Part shown: one piece after another, positions 25,815 through 33,567 of the stretch
Layout: every line of letters starts with the position of its first letter
How positions within the stretch are numbered: the stretch's first letter is position 1
Source of the DNA: Roseateles sp.
GTDB lineage: Bacteria > Pseudomonadota > Gammaproteobacteria > Burkholderiales > Burkholderiaceae_C
Assembly: GCA_019234295.1 (NCBI GenBank)
Contig: JAFALK010000034.1
Span: forward strand, 1-64,000
Direction of reading: 5' to 3'
DNA: 64,000 nt
The notes under the pieces: model-generated
Databases searched by the model: none
What the model was told of the DNA's origin: nothing
What the model saw: only the letters and a program-made list of their open reading frames with translations
Program-made: the position numbers and the translations under genes

Positions 25815-26396
25815 TCAGCGTCGGTCGACAAGAGCATGGGCGATGGTGCCCAAGTCCACGTATTCAAGCTCACTGCCCACGGGCACGCCGCGCGCCAGCC
25901 GCGTGGCCTTGATGTCGCGCGAGCGCAGGGCCTGGGCGAGCACATGTGCCGTGGCCTCGCCCTCGGCCGTGAAGCTGGTGGCGAGGATGACCTCCTGCAC
26001 CCGACCGTCAGCGGCACGAGCAAGCAACTGCTCGGCGCCGATCTCACGCGTGCCCAGGCCGTCGAGCGGGCTCAGGCGCCCCAGCAGCACGAAGTAGTAG
26101 CCGGCGAAGGAGCCCGTGCGCTCCAGCGCGGCCTGGTCGGCCGGCGACTCCACCACGCACAGCAAACGCGCGTCGCGGCCTTCATCGGCGCAGATCGAGC
26201 ACAGCGGCGTCTCACTGAAGGTGTGGCAGCGCTGGCAATGGCGGATGCCCTCGCCGGCCGCGTCCAGGGCCTTGGAGAGCTGGCGCATGCCCTCACGGTC
26301 GTGCTGCAGTAGATGGAAGGCCATGCGCTGGGCCGATTTCTGGCCCACGCCTGGCAGGCGCTTGAGCGCCTCGATCAGTTGCTCGAGAGCGTTCAA
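25815..26396 (-). CDS. recR: Recombination mediator RecR
   Basis: A 193-residue RecR: N-terminal helix-hairpin-helix ([17 protein letters not shown]), a four-Cys zinc finger ([16 protein letters not shown]), a Toprim domain with VVESPAD, and a C-terminal Walker-like region. It works with RecO and RecF to load RecA on gaps. The start must be TTG at 26396. The frame is closed just upstream by the ybaB stop codon, which is in the same frame, and no ATG lies between. Confidence 0.94.
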   Translation of the reverse strand: MNALEQLIEALKRLPGVGQKSAQRMAFHLLQHDREGMRQLSKALDAAGEGIRHCQRCHTFSETPLCSICADEGRDARLLCVVESPADQAALERTGSFAGYYFVLLGRLSPLDGLGTREIGAEQLLARAADGRVQEVILATSFTAEGEATAHVLAQALRSRDIKATRLARGVPVGSELEYVDLGTIAHALVDRR

Positions 26397-26402
26397 GCGG
26401 GA

Positions 26403-26729
26403 TCAGAAGGGGAATTTCATGCCGGGGGGCAGCGGCATGCCGGCGGTGATCTTGGCCATCTTCTCCTGGCTCACCTGCTCGGCGCGGCGCAAGCCGTCGT
26501 TGAAGGCGGCAGCCACGAGGTCTTCCAGCATGTCCTTGTCGTCAGCCAGCAAGCTGGGGTCGATGGTCACGCGCTTGACCTCGTGCTTGCAGGTCATCAC
26601 GACCTTGACCAGGCCGGCGCCCGACTGCCCCTCGACCTCGACATTGCCAAGCTCTTCTTGCGCCTTCTTGAGGTTGTCCTGCATGGCCTGGGCCTGTTTC
26701 ATCAGGCCGGCAATCTGGTTCTTCATCAT
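26403..26729 (-). CDS. ybaB: YbaB/EbfC nucleoid-associated protein
   Basis: A 108-residue helical DNA-binding dimer. The family patterns [35 protein letters not shown] and [16 protein letters not shown] are present. It starts with two Met codons (26729 or 26726). It sits between dnaX and recR as in most proteobacteria, 19 bases after dnaX and 6 bases before recR. Confidence 0.95.
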   Translation of the reverse strand: MMKNQIAGLMKQAQAMQDNLKKAQEELGNVEVEGQSGAGLVKVVMTCKHEVKRVTIDPSLLADDKDMLEDLVAAAFNDGLRRAEQVSQEKMAKITAGMPLPPGMKFPF

Positions 26730-26748
26730 GGTTGTGCTGCTCCGGAGT

Positions 26749-28647
26749 TCAGTGGATGGGTCGGATGGACCCAGGGACGATGCGCGCGGTCTTGAACTGC
26801 GCCATCAATTCTTTGGCGACGGGATCGTCGACCACGATTCTTTCGGCCTCGCGCTGGCGGGCCTGAGCGGCGGCCTGGTCGCGCAGGGCCGGCGAGTCCT
26901 CGGGCACGCCGGGCTCGACTTCCAGGATCACGGGCTTGTTCAGCGCCGCACTTAGCACCGCCTGCAGCTTGTCCTTGATGACTGGCTGGCGCAGCGAATC
27001 GCTCTCCACCCTCAGCCGGCAGGCCAGCTCGGGCCCTTCGACGAAGCTGAGGCACTGGGCCTGCATCGCGAGCGTGCGGGTCAGCGCGGTGATCTCCACC
27101 GCCTTGACCAGTTCGAACCAGCGCTCGCCCTCGGGCGTAGGCTTGAGGGCCACGGGCGTGCCGGCAGACGAGGCGTAGACCTCGGGCTCCGCGTCCGGCT
27201 CCGCGGCCCGCGAGGCCGAGACCTGCGCCACCTCGCCCGACTCGTCGACCATGGGCGCATCGAGCCAGGGCGGCGGCTCTTCGCCGGCGGCCTGCGGCTC
27301 AGGCTCAGGCTCAGGCTCCGGCTCCGGCCGCGGTTGCGGTTGCGCCGCGGCAGCCTGAGGCTCCGCCCGAACAGCCATGGGCTTGAGGCGCGCGCTCAGC
27401 GCATTCAGAGGGCGGACTTCACGCGCCTCCGGAGCAGGTCCAGGGGGTGCAAGCGCATACGGCGCGGCCACAGGCGCGGCAGGCTTGGGGGCCGGCGCTG
27501 CAGCAGCTGCAACATGGTCAGGCCGGCTCGCACGAACGGGCGTCACTCCCTGGGGACGAAAACTCAGCATGCGCAACAGCACCATCAGCAGGCCCGCATA
27601 TTCGTCAGGCGCCAGCGCCAGCTCCTGGCGTCCGTGCAGGGCCATGCTGTACATCAGCTGGACTTCGTCGGCCGGCAGTTCGCCGGCAAGGCGACGCACA
27701 TCGGCCGTGTCGGGGTCCTGATCGTCCAGCGCCTTGGGCGCGGCCTGGGCCACGGCCAGGTTCTGGAACAAGTTGCACAGGTCTTCGAGCGTGCCGCCAG
27801 CGGAGAGGCCCAGACTGCGCAGGCGCTCGGCGCAAGCCACCACGGCCGGGCCGTCGGCCGCGATCAGCGCCTCGACGATGCCCACCACATGGCTGCGATC
27901 CACGGCGCCCAGCATCTGGCGCACGCCGGCTTCCTCGAGCCGGCCCGCGCCGAAAGCGATCGCCTGGTCGGTCAGCGAGAGCGCGTCGCGCATGGAGCCG
28001 CGCGCCGCGCGCGCGATCAGACGCAGCGAGCCGGCGTCGGCGGCCACGCCTTCGGCCTCCAGCACATGGGCCAGGTGCGAGCGCACATGATCCTGTGCCA
28101 TCGGCCGCAGATTGAACTGCAGGCAGCGCGAAAGCACGGTCACCGGCACCTTCTGCGGATCGGTCGTGGCGAGCACGAACTTCAGGTACTCGGGCGGCTC
28201 CTCCAGCGTCTTTAGCATGGCGTTGAAGGCATGCGTGGAGAGCATGTGCACTTCGTCGATCATGTAGACCTTGTAGCGGCCCACGACCGGCTTGTAGACC
28301 GCCTGGTCCAGCAGTTGGGAGATTTCTTCCACACCCCGGTTGGATGCGGCGTCCAGTTCGACATAGTCGACAAAGCGACCGGCATCGATGTCGCGGCAGG
28401 CATTGCACTGGCCGCAGGGATGGGCGGTCACGCCGCCGTGGCCATCCGCGCCCACGCAGTTCAGGCTCTTGGCCAGGATGCGCGAGACCGTGGTCTTGCC
28501 CACGCCGCGCGTGCCGGTGAACAGGTAGGCGTGATGCAGTCGCCCCTGGGTCAAAGCATTGGCCAGGGCCTGCACCACATGCTCCTGGCCCACGAGCTGC
28601 TCGAAGCTGTGGGGGCGATACTTGCGGGCGAGAACCTGATAGGACAT
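26749..28647 (-). CDS. dnaX: DNA polymerase III subunit tau/gamma
   Basis: A 632-residue clamp-loader ATPase. It has Walker [10 protein letters not shown], a four-Cys zinc module (CVGADGHGG to [11 protein letters not shown]), Walker [10 protein letters not shown], sensor 1 LATTDPQK, domain III, then an Ala/Pro-rich linker with a Pro-Glu run (residues about 440-451) and the C-terminal polymerase-binding domain V. No A-rich slippery heptamer was seen for making a separate gamma protein. First gene of the dnaX-ybaB-recR operon; its start lies 38 bases from the divergent gluQ. Confidence 0.95.
   Translation of the reverse strand: MSYQVLARKYRPHSFEQLVGQEHVVQALANALTQGRLHHAYLFTGTRGVGKTTVSRILAKSLNCVGADGHGGVTAHPCGQCNACRDIDAGRFVDYVELDAASNRGVEEISQLLDQAVYKPVVGRYKVYMIDEVHMLSTHAFNAMLKTLEEPPEYLKFVLATTDPQKVPVTVLSRCLQFNLRPMAQDHVRSHLAHVLEAEGVAADAGSLRLIARAARGSMRDALSLTDQAIAFGAGRLEEAGVRQMLGAVDRSHVVGIVEALIAADGPAVVACAERLRSLGLSAGGTLEDLCNLFQNLAVAQAAPKALDDQDPDTADVRRLAGELPADEVQLMYSMALHGRQELALAPDEYAGLLMVLLRMLSFRPQGVTPVRASRPDHVAAAAAPAPKPAAPVAAPYALAPPGPAPEAREVRPLNALSARLKPMAVRAEPQAAAAQPQPRPEPEPEPEPEPQAAGEEPPPWLDAPMVDESGEVAQVSASRAAEPDAEPEVYASSAGTPVALKPTPEGERWFELVKAVEITALTRTLAMQAQCLSFVEGPELACRLRVESDSLRQPVIKDKLQAVLSAALNKPVILEVEPGVPEDSPALRDQAAAQARQREAERIVVDDPVAKELMAQFKTARIVPGSIRPIH
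27296..27326. repeat. GGCTCA/GGCTCC hexamer repeat within dnaX
   Basis: Five consecutive six-base units (GGCTCA three times, GGCTCC twice) encode the Pro-Glu run in the linker of the tau subunit. Length changes here would stay in frame. Confidence 0.7.
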
Positions 28648-28685
28648 GGCCGCAGATTCTACGGTCCCGCCCCGAACGCAATTTG

Positions 28686-29549
28686 ATGGACTACCGAGGC
28701 CGATTCGCCCCCTCCCCCACGGGCCCGCTGCATGCGGGGTCCCTGGTCGCCGCCCTCGCCAGCTGGCTCGATGCCCGTGCCCACGGCGGGCAATGGCTGG
28801 TTCGCATCGAGGACGTGGACCTGCCGCGCTGCCCGCCCGGCACCGACACGCTGATCCTCGAGCAGTTGGCCCGCTGCAGCCTCGTGCCGGACGAACCGCC
28901 GAGTTGGCAGTCGCGGCGCAGCGCGCTCTACGAGGCGGCACTCGCACGTCTGCTGGCCGCCGGCCAGGCCTACGGCTGCGCCTGCACCCGCAGGCAGATT
29001 GCTGCAAGAGCCGGCCCACGGGCGCGCAACGGCGAGCTGGTCTACCCCGGTACCTGCCGAGCGGGCACACAAGGGCGCGAGCCGCGGGCTTGGCGCCTGC
29101 GCACTGATAACGAGTTACTTCGATGGACAGACCGGCGCCTGGGACCACAATCGCAGCGCGTGGAAGACGAGGTCGGCGACTTCGTTCTGCTGCGCGCCGA
29201 CGGTCTCTGGGCCTACCAGCTCGCCGTCGTGGTCGACGACGCCGAGCAGGACATCACCGACGTGGTCCGCGGCGAGGACCTGGCCGACAACACACCGCGC
29301 CAGATCCGCTTGCAGGCGGCGCTCGGGCTGCCCACGCCGCGCTACCTGCACACCCCGCTGGTGCTGGGCGAGAACGGAGAAAAGCTCTCCAAGCAGAACG
29401 GCGCCCAGGCCCTGGATCTCACCGATCCGGCCGCGGCACTTGGACGGGCCGCCGAGGCCCTTGGCCTGAGCGTGAGCGGCAACACCGTGGGCGACGTGCT
29501 TGCCAGCGCCGTCTTGGCTTGGCCTAATGCGTCATGGACCAAGGCATAG
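28686..29549 (+). CDS. gluQ: Glutamyl-Q tRNA(Asp) synthetase
   Basis: A 287-residue truncated glutamyl-tRNA-synthetase paralogue, without anticodon-binding domain. It has the HIGH-like [18 protein letters not shown], zinc site CACTRRQ with YPGTC, and KMSKS-like EKLSKQNG. It attaches glutamate to queuosine in tRNA(Asp). ATG at 28686 follows an in-frame TTG at 28683. It overlaps the next small gene by 16 bases. Confidence 0.94.
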   Translation: MDYRGRFAPSPTGPLHAGSLVAALASWLDARAHGGQWLVRIEDVDLPRCPPGTDTLILEQLARCSLVPDEPPSWQSRRSALYEAALARLLAAGQAYGCACTRRQIAARAGPRARNGELVYPGTCRAGTQGREPRAWRLRTDNELLRWTDRRLGPQSQRVEDEVGDFVLLRADGLWAYQLAVVVDDAEQDITDVVRGEDLADNTPRQIRLQAALGLPTPRYLHTPLVLGENGEKLSKQNGAQALDLTDPAAALGRAAEALGLSVSGNTVGDVLASAVLAWPNASWTKA

Positions 29550-29824
29550 GCAACGAACTCCCGGGCCGACACCGAACGAGCGATCTGCGCCCGTCCGCGC
29601 GCTGGCTGGTGCTGATCGAATCGGGCGGCTTCATGCTGGCGCGACTCTTCGACGCCGGGCGCCAGCAACTGGCCGAGTTCGACGCCAGCACCGAGGAGGC
29701 CGTGCAGATGGCCAAGGGCCAGCCGCTGCTGAGCGACGCCCAACAGCCCGAATGGGACCAGGCCCTGATGGGCCACAGCCTCGACGAACGCCGCCAGGCC
29801 CAGGTCTACGCACTCGGGGTGTGA
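29534..29824 (+). CDS. Conserved hypothetical protein, 96 residues
   Basis: A small soluble protein with no recognised domain. [18 protein letters not shown] suggests a beta hairpin, and the rest is acidic and helical, ending [13 protein letters not shown]. Its start overlaps the end of gluQ by 16 bases, so the two are likely co-transcribed. The third codon positions are GC-rich as in real genes nearby, supporting that it is coding. Confidence 0.72.
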   Translation: MDQGIGNELPGRHRTSDLRPSARWLVLIESGGFMLARLFDAGRQQLAEFDASTEEAVQMAKGQPLLSDAQQPEWDQALMGHSLDERRQAQVYALGV

Positions 29825-29885
29825 GCAGGCTCTGAGGGAGAATCCGTCATTTGTTGAAAGCCCGCGGCTTTTCGAAGGAATTCCC

Positions 29886-30608
29886 ATGAACACCAACCCC
29901 AGCGGCCTGCAGTTCGAAGACACCACCGTCGGCGAAGGCAAAGAGGCCAAGAGCGGCCACGAAGTCACCGTGCACTACACCGGCTGGCTCTACAAGGACG
30001 GCGTCAAGGGCGCCAAGTTCGACTCCAGCCGCGATCGCAACGATCCCTTCCAGTTCGAACTCGATGCCGGCATGGTGATCCGCGGCTGGGACGAGGGCGT
30101 GCAGGGCATGAAGATCGGCGGCACGCGCGTGCTCGTGATCCCTGCCGAGCTGGGCTACGGCGCGCGCGGCGCCGGCGGCGTGATTCCGCCCCATGCCACG
30201 CTGATGTTTGAAGTCTCCTTGCTTGACGTGGCCGGTGGCGATGAGCCCATCTCCCTGGACCTGAGCACCACGCCCAGCGGCCTGCAGATGCAGGACCTCA
30301 GCGAAGGTTCCGGCGCCGAAGCCAAGGCCGGCCAGCGCGTCACGGTGCACTACACCGGCTGGCTGTACAAGGACGGTGTGCGCGGCAAGAAGTTTGATTC
30401 CAGCAAGGACCGCGGGCAGCCCTTTCGCTTCAATCTCGCCGGTGGCGAAGTAATCCGCGGCTGGGACGAAGGCGTGCAGGGCATGAAGATCGGCGGCACG
30501 CGCATGCTCGTGATCCCGGCCGAGCTCGGCTATGGCTCGCGCGGCGCGGGCGGCGTGATCCCGCCGGGCGCCACGCTCTTGTTCGAAGTCGAACTGCTGG
30601 CGGTCTGA
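29886..30608 (+). CDS. Tandem-domain FKBP-type peptidyl-prolyl isomerase
   Basis: A 240-residue protein made of two complete FKBP domains (about 8-112 and 128-239), very similar to each other over HYTGWLYKDG, KFDSS, VIRGWDEGVQGMKIGGTR and IPAELGYG. Each has the aromatic and Asp residues of an active FKBP. There is no signal peptide, so it should act in the cytoplasm. Usual bacterial FKBPs of this type are single-domain (about 110-120 residues), so this is an in-frame duplication-fusion. AAGGA lies 7 bases before the ATG. It is a stand-alone gene. Confidence 0.92.
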   Translation: MNTNPSGLQFEDTTVGEGKEAKSGHEVTVHYTGWLYKDGVKGAKFDSSRDRNDPFQFELDAGMVIRGWDEGVQGMKIGGTRVLVIPAELGYGARGAGGVIPPHATLMFEVSLLDVAGGDEPISLDLSTTPSGLQMQDLSEGSGAEAKAGQRVTVHYTGWLYKDGVRGKKFDSSKDRGQPFRFNLAGGEVIRGWDEGVQGMKIGGTRMLVIPAELGYGSRGAGGVIPPGATLLFEVELLAV

Positions 30609-30646
30609 ACGCCGACGGCTAGGCAGCGGCTGCAAACGGGGGTGCG

Positions 30647-31408
30647 ATGGACAATCTGCTGGCTTTCGATGAATTGACGCGTTATTGGCGCGGTACGCAG
30701 TGGCAGGCCAATGTCCTGATCTTGATGCACCTGCTGGGGGCCATCATCCTCGGGATGGTGCTGGGCTACGAGCGCGCCTTTCACGGTCGGGCCGCGGGCA
30801 TGCGCACCTACGCGCTCGTATGCGCGGCGTCGTGCGCCGTGACGATCATCGTGGCCTATCCACTGCAATGGTTCGGTGGCCATGTAGCCGGCAGCTCCAT
30901 CCCGCAGTTCTCCGATCCCACGCGGGTCATCCAGGGTGTGCTGACAGGCATCGGCTTCCTGTGCGCCGGTGTCATCATGCGCGAAGGCATGAACATCTCC
31001 GGCCTGACCACTGCGGCCTCGCTGTGGGTGGCCTCGGCCATCGGCATCGTCCTGGGCATGGGCTTTTATCTGGCGGCGATCTTCATGACCGTGATGTGCG
31101 CCTCCTTGATGATGTGGGGCGCGCATTTCGAAGCCAAGCTGCCCTCGCATCCCGCCATCCACGTCGAGCTCATCGGCACGCCCGCGCGACGCTTCGAGCA
31201 GCAGGAAATGGCCGACTTCGCGCATCGCATCGGCTACCGCTTCGCGCCCGGGTCGCTCTCGATCAGCTATCGAGACCAGTGCGAGGAGTGGCGCTTCGTC
31301 TGCACCGCCCGGCGCAACTACCGCGGCCAAACCCTGATCGGCTTCGCCAAGCACATTTCCGAGCTTCCAGGAGTTGCTGAATACAAGGTGACGCACGCAA
31401 GGAACTAG
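30647..31408 (+). CDS. MgtC/SapB-family membrane protein
   Basis: A 253-residue protein with five or so N-terminal membrane segments and a soluble C-terminal domain. The family hallmarks are GYERAFHGRAAGMRTYALVC and GVLTGIGFLCAGVIMREG followed by GLTTAASLWVASAIG. MgtC proteins affect magnesium adaptation and F-type ATPase activity; the C-terminal part here is a variable regulatory domain. The start is preceded by GGGGGTG. It lies 38 bases after the FKBP gene. Confidence 0.9.
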   Translation: MDNLLAFDELTRYWRGTQWQANVLILMHLLGAIILGMVLGYERAFHGRAAGMRTYALVCAASCAVTIIVAYPLQWFGGHVAGSSIPQFSDPTRVIQGVLTGIGFLCAGVIMREGMNISGLTTAASLWVASAIGIVLGMGFYLAAIFMTVMCASLMMWGAHFEAKLPSHPAIHVELIGTPARRFEQQEMADFAHRIGYRFAPGSLSISYRDQCEEWRFVCTARRNYRGQTLIGFAKHISELPGVAEYKVTHARN

Positions 31409-31483
31409 ATTTACCCCAGCATCACCACGGGTCATTCGCGCATGGCACACTTGGCTCGTTCCATCCACTCCAGTGAGGCTGCC

Positions 31484-31954
31484 ATGATCTACACGACCGC
31501 CCCCAACGATCCGTCCGCACGCGAACTGCGCGCCCATGAACGTGTGGAGTTGGCCCCAAGCGCGCTAGAGCCCCGGCAAATTCCGCTCTGGGTCTTCACT
31601 TCGCCCTCCGAGATGGATGCCAGCAGCGGCCTGGTGATGAACCTGAGCCACAGCGGCTTGCAGGTCATGACCGGCCCCGGCCAGCTCAAGGAGGAGCACT
31701 ACGAGGTGCGCCTCATGCTGGACAACGAGGCCAGCAAAGGCACCGACAGCGAGTTCAGCGGCCCCATCCGCCGCGTCTGGAGCCGCGAAGTGACGAATCG
31801 GGACTTCGGCGACAGCGAGCTCAGCGGCTTCGAGTTCGAGCATCCCGACTCGCCCGCAGAGCAGTTTCTGCGCCGTCGCGCCGACGGCGATCAGGATGGC
31901 CTCGTCCGCTGCGTGCTCGTCGCACGCAAGATGATCGGTGCCTTCGCGGGCTGA
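31484..31954 (+). CDS. PilZ-domain protein, probable cyclic-di-GMP effector
   Basis: A 156-residue protein. It carries RAHER (RxxxR) and, later, NLSHSG (NxSxxG), the two cyclic-di-GMP binding motifs of PilZ domains, with strands between. The spacing between motifs is longer than in many PilZ proteins. GAGG at 31474-31477 selects the ATG at 31484 over an in-frame ATG at 31442. Output partner unknown. It ends convergent and immediately adjacent to the peroxiredoxin gene. Confidence 0.75.
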   Translation: MIYTTAPNDPSARELRAHERVELAPSALEPRQIPLWVFTSPSEMDASSGLVMNLSHSGLQVMTGPGQLKEEHYEVRLMLDNEASKGTDSEFSGPIRRVWSREVTNRDFGDSELSGFEFEHPDSPAEQFLRRRADGDQDGLVRCVLVARKMIGAFAG

Positions 31955-32611
31955 TCAGCTGGGCTGCTTGGTCGTGCGCAGGTAGGGCTTGATCGTCTTG
32001 TAGCCCGGGAAGATCTTGTCCGCCTCCTCGTTCGAGACGGCGGTCGTGATGATCACGTCCTCGCCCTGCTTCCAGTTCACCGGCGTGGCCACGCGATGCT
32101 TGGCGGTGAGCTGCATGCTGTCCAGCACGCGCAAGATCTCGTCGAAGTTGCGGCCCGTGGTCATCGGGTAGGTCAGCATCAGCTTGATCTTCTTGTCCGG
32201 GCCGATGATGAAGACCGAACGCACGGTGGCGTTGGTCGCGGCCGTGCGGCCCTCCGAGGTGCCGGACTCGCTGGCCGGCAGCATGTTGTAGAGCTTGGCC
32301 ACGGCGAGGTCGGTGTCACCGATCATCGGGTACGTGACCTTGGCGCCTTGCGTCTCCTCGATGTCGGCGGACCAGCGCTCGTGGTGGTCCACGGGGTCGA
32401 TGGACAGGCCGATCAACTTGCAATTGCGCTTCGTGAACTCGGGTTCGATCTTGGCCATATAGCCCAGCTCGGTCGTGCACACAGGGGTGAAGTCCTTGGG
32501 GTGCGAGAACAGGCAGACCCAGCTGTCGCCAATCCAGCTGTGAAAGTCGATCTGACCCTTCGTGGTCTGGGCCGTGAAGTTCGGTGCGATGTCATTGATG
32601 CGCAGGGACAT
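31955..32611 (-). CDS. 1-Cys peroxiredoxin (Prx6/AhpC-TSA type)
   Basis: A 218-residue thiol peroxidase. The peroxidatic Cys45 is in PKDFTPVCTTELG, and the C-terminal dimerisation part (VNWKQGEDVIITTAVSNEEA, then GYKTIKPYLR) is typical of the Prx6 group. No resolving Cys of the 2-Cys type is seen. It reduces hydrogen peroxide or organic peroxides. Single gene. Confidence 0.93.
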   Translation of the reverse strand: MSLRINDIAPNFTAQTTKGQIDFHSWIGDSWVCLFSHPKDFTPVCTTELGYMAKIEPEFTKRNCKLIGLSIDPVDHHERWSADIEETQGAKVTYPMIGDTDLAVAKLYNMLPASESGTSEGRTAATNATVRSVFIIGPDKKIKLMLTYPMTTGRNFDEILRVLDSMQLTAKHRVATPVNWKQGEDVIITTAVSNEEADKIFPGYKTIKPYLRTTKQPS

Positions 32612-32685
32612 GGAGACCTCCTCTTGGTGGGACGCACATCCTAGTTCAATGCAATGACTATTGCGCGAGGAACGTTATGCAGCCC

Positions 32686-33498
32686 TCAGCGGCGGCCGAG
32701 CTTCCAGATTCGGCGCAGGCCACGCCAGACGAAGGGCAGCAAGACCAGGAGCACCAGCCACGGCGCCGCGAGGGCGAGGAACTCGATCAGTGCGCCAAGC
32801 CCCTGGGCCAGATTGCTGGCGAAGCTGCTCAACGCATCCGAGACCGGATGCCGCTTGTCGACGAACGCTCGCGGCTCTATCGTCAGGCTCACGTTCAGTT
32901 CGTCCATGGCCACGCGCGAGCGCAGAGTTGCCAATTCGCCCTCGCCGGCCTCGATACTGGCCTGAACTTCAGCCAGCTTCTCGGTGACCTTCATCAGCGA
33001 GTCGATATTGGCGCGCGACTGCTTGCGCAGCTCCAGCAAATCCTCTCGCAAGGCCTTGTGCATCGCCAAACGTCGGGCAAGGTCAGTGATAGGTCCTGTC
33101 AGGTCTTCGGCCCTTGTTCCCTGGCTGAGCAGCTTGCCAAATCCCACGGCCTGCGTGCGTAGGCCATCGACGGCCTGGCGCCGCACGCTCATGAGGATGT
33201 CTCCGCGCAAACCCTGGCTCTGGCTCGACTGCATGACAAGACAGCCCTGTGCGGGTACCGCCTGGCAGGCCGCCTGCAGCGCCTTGAGCCCGACCTCCAC
33301 CTGGCCCGCCGGCACCTCGACCTCCAGATGATGCTTGTAGCTGAGCAAGCGTTCGGGGGCACCGGCTTCTCGCATCGCGCTATCCGCCGCCAGTTGAGCT
33401 TGAAGCGGGGCAGCCGCGTTTTCCGCCTTGCGACCGCAGGCTGTGGTCGACAAGGCGAACGCCAGCGCAAACAGCATCCACACGCGAACAGGAATCAT
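32686..33498 (-). CDS. DUF4349-type exported/membrane protein
   Basis: A 270-residue protein. N-terminal hydrophobic segment ends STTACGRK, a weak lipobox. A middle helical coiled coil (about 150-200) and a C-terminal membrane helix (APWLVLLVLLPFVWRG) give the layout of DUF4349 proteins, whose function is unknown. AAGGA six bases before the ATG at 33498 fixes the start. It lies 69 bases downstream of the SMC-like gene on the same strand, at the position a JetD nuclease would take, but it is unrelated to JetD. Confidence 0.8.
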   Translation of the reverse strand: MIPVRVWMLFALAFALSTTACGRKAENAAAPLQAQLAADSAMREAGAPERLLSYKHHLEVEVPAGQVEVGLKALQAACQAVPAQGCLVMQSSQSQGLRGDILMSVRRQAVDGLRTQAVGFGKLLSQGTRAEDLTGPITDLARRLAMHKALREDLLELRKQSRANIDSLMKVTEKLAEVQASIEAGEGELATLRSRVAMDELNVSLTIEPRAFVDKRHPVSDALSSFASNLAQGLGALIEFLALAAPWLVLLVLLPFVWRGLRRIWKLGRR

Positions 33499-33567
33499 TG
33501 TCAATCCTTGAGGCCGGAGCTGCCGCCGGCCAGACGCCTGTGTATCACGCCCGCAGGCTCGGTCCCA

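Noticed and set aside
26749-28647. Programmed frameshift for a gamma form of DnaX
   Set aside because: No A-rich slippery heptamer with a downstream hairpin was seen in the linker region; the Pro-Glu hexamer repeat is not such a site.
32686-33498. DUF4349 protein as a fourth subunit of the SMC operon
   Set aside because: It is 69 bases away with its own ribosome site, is an exported or membrane protein, and the family occurs in unrelated contexts.
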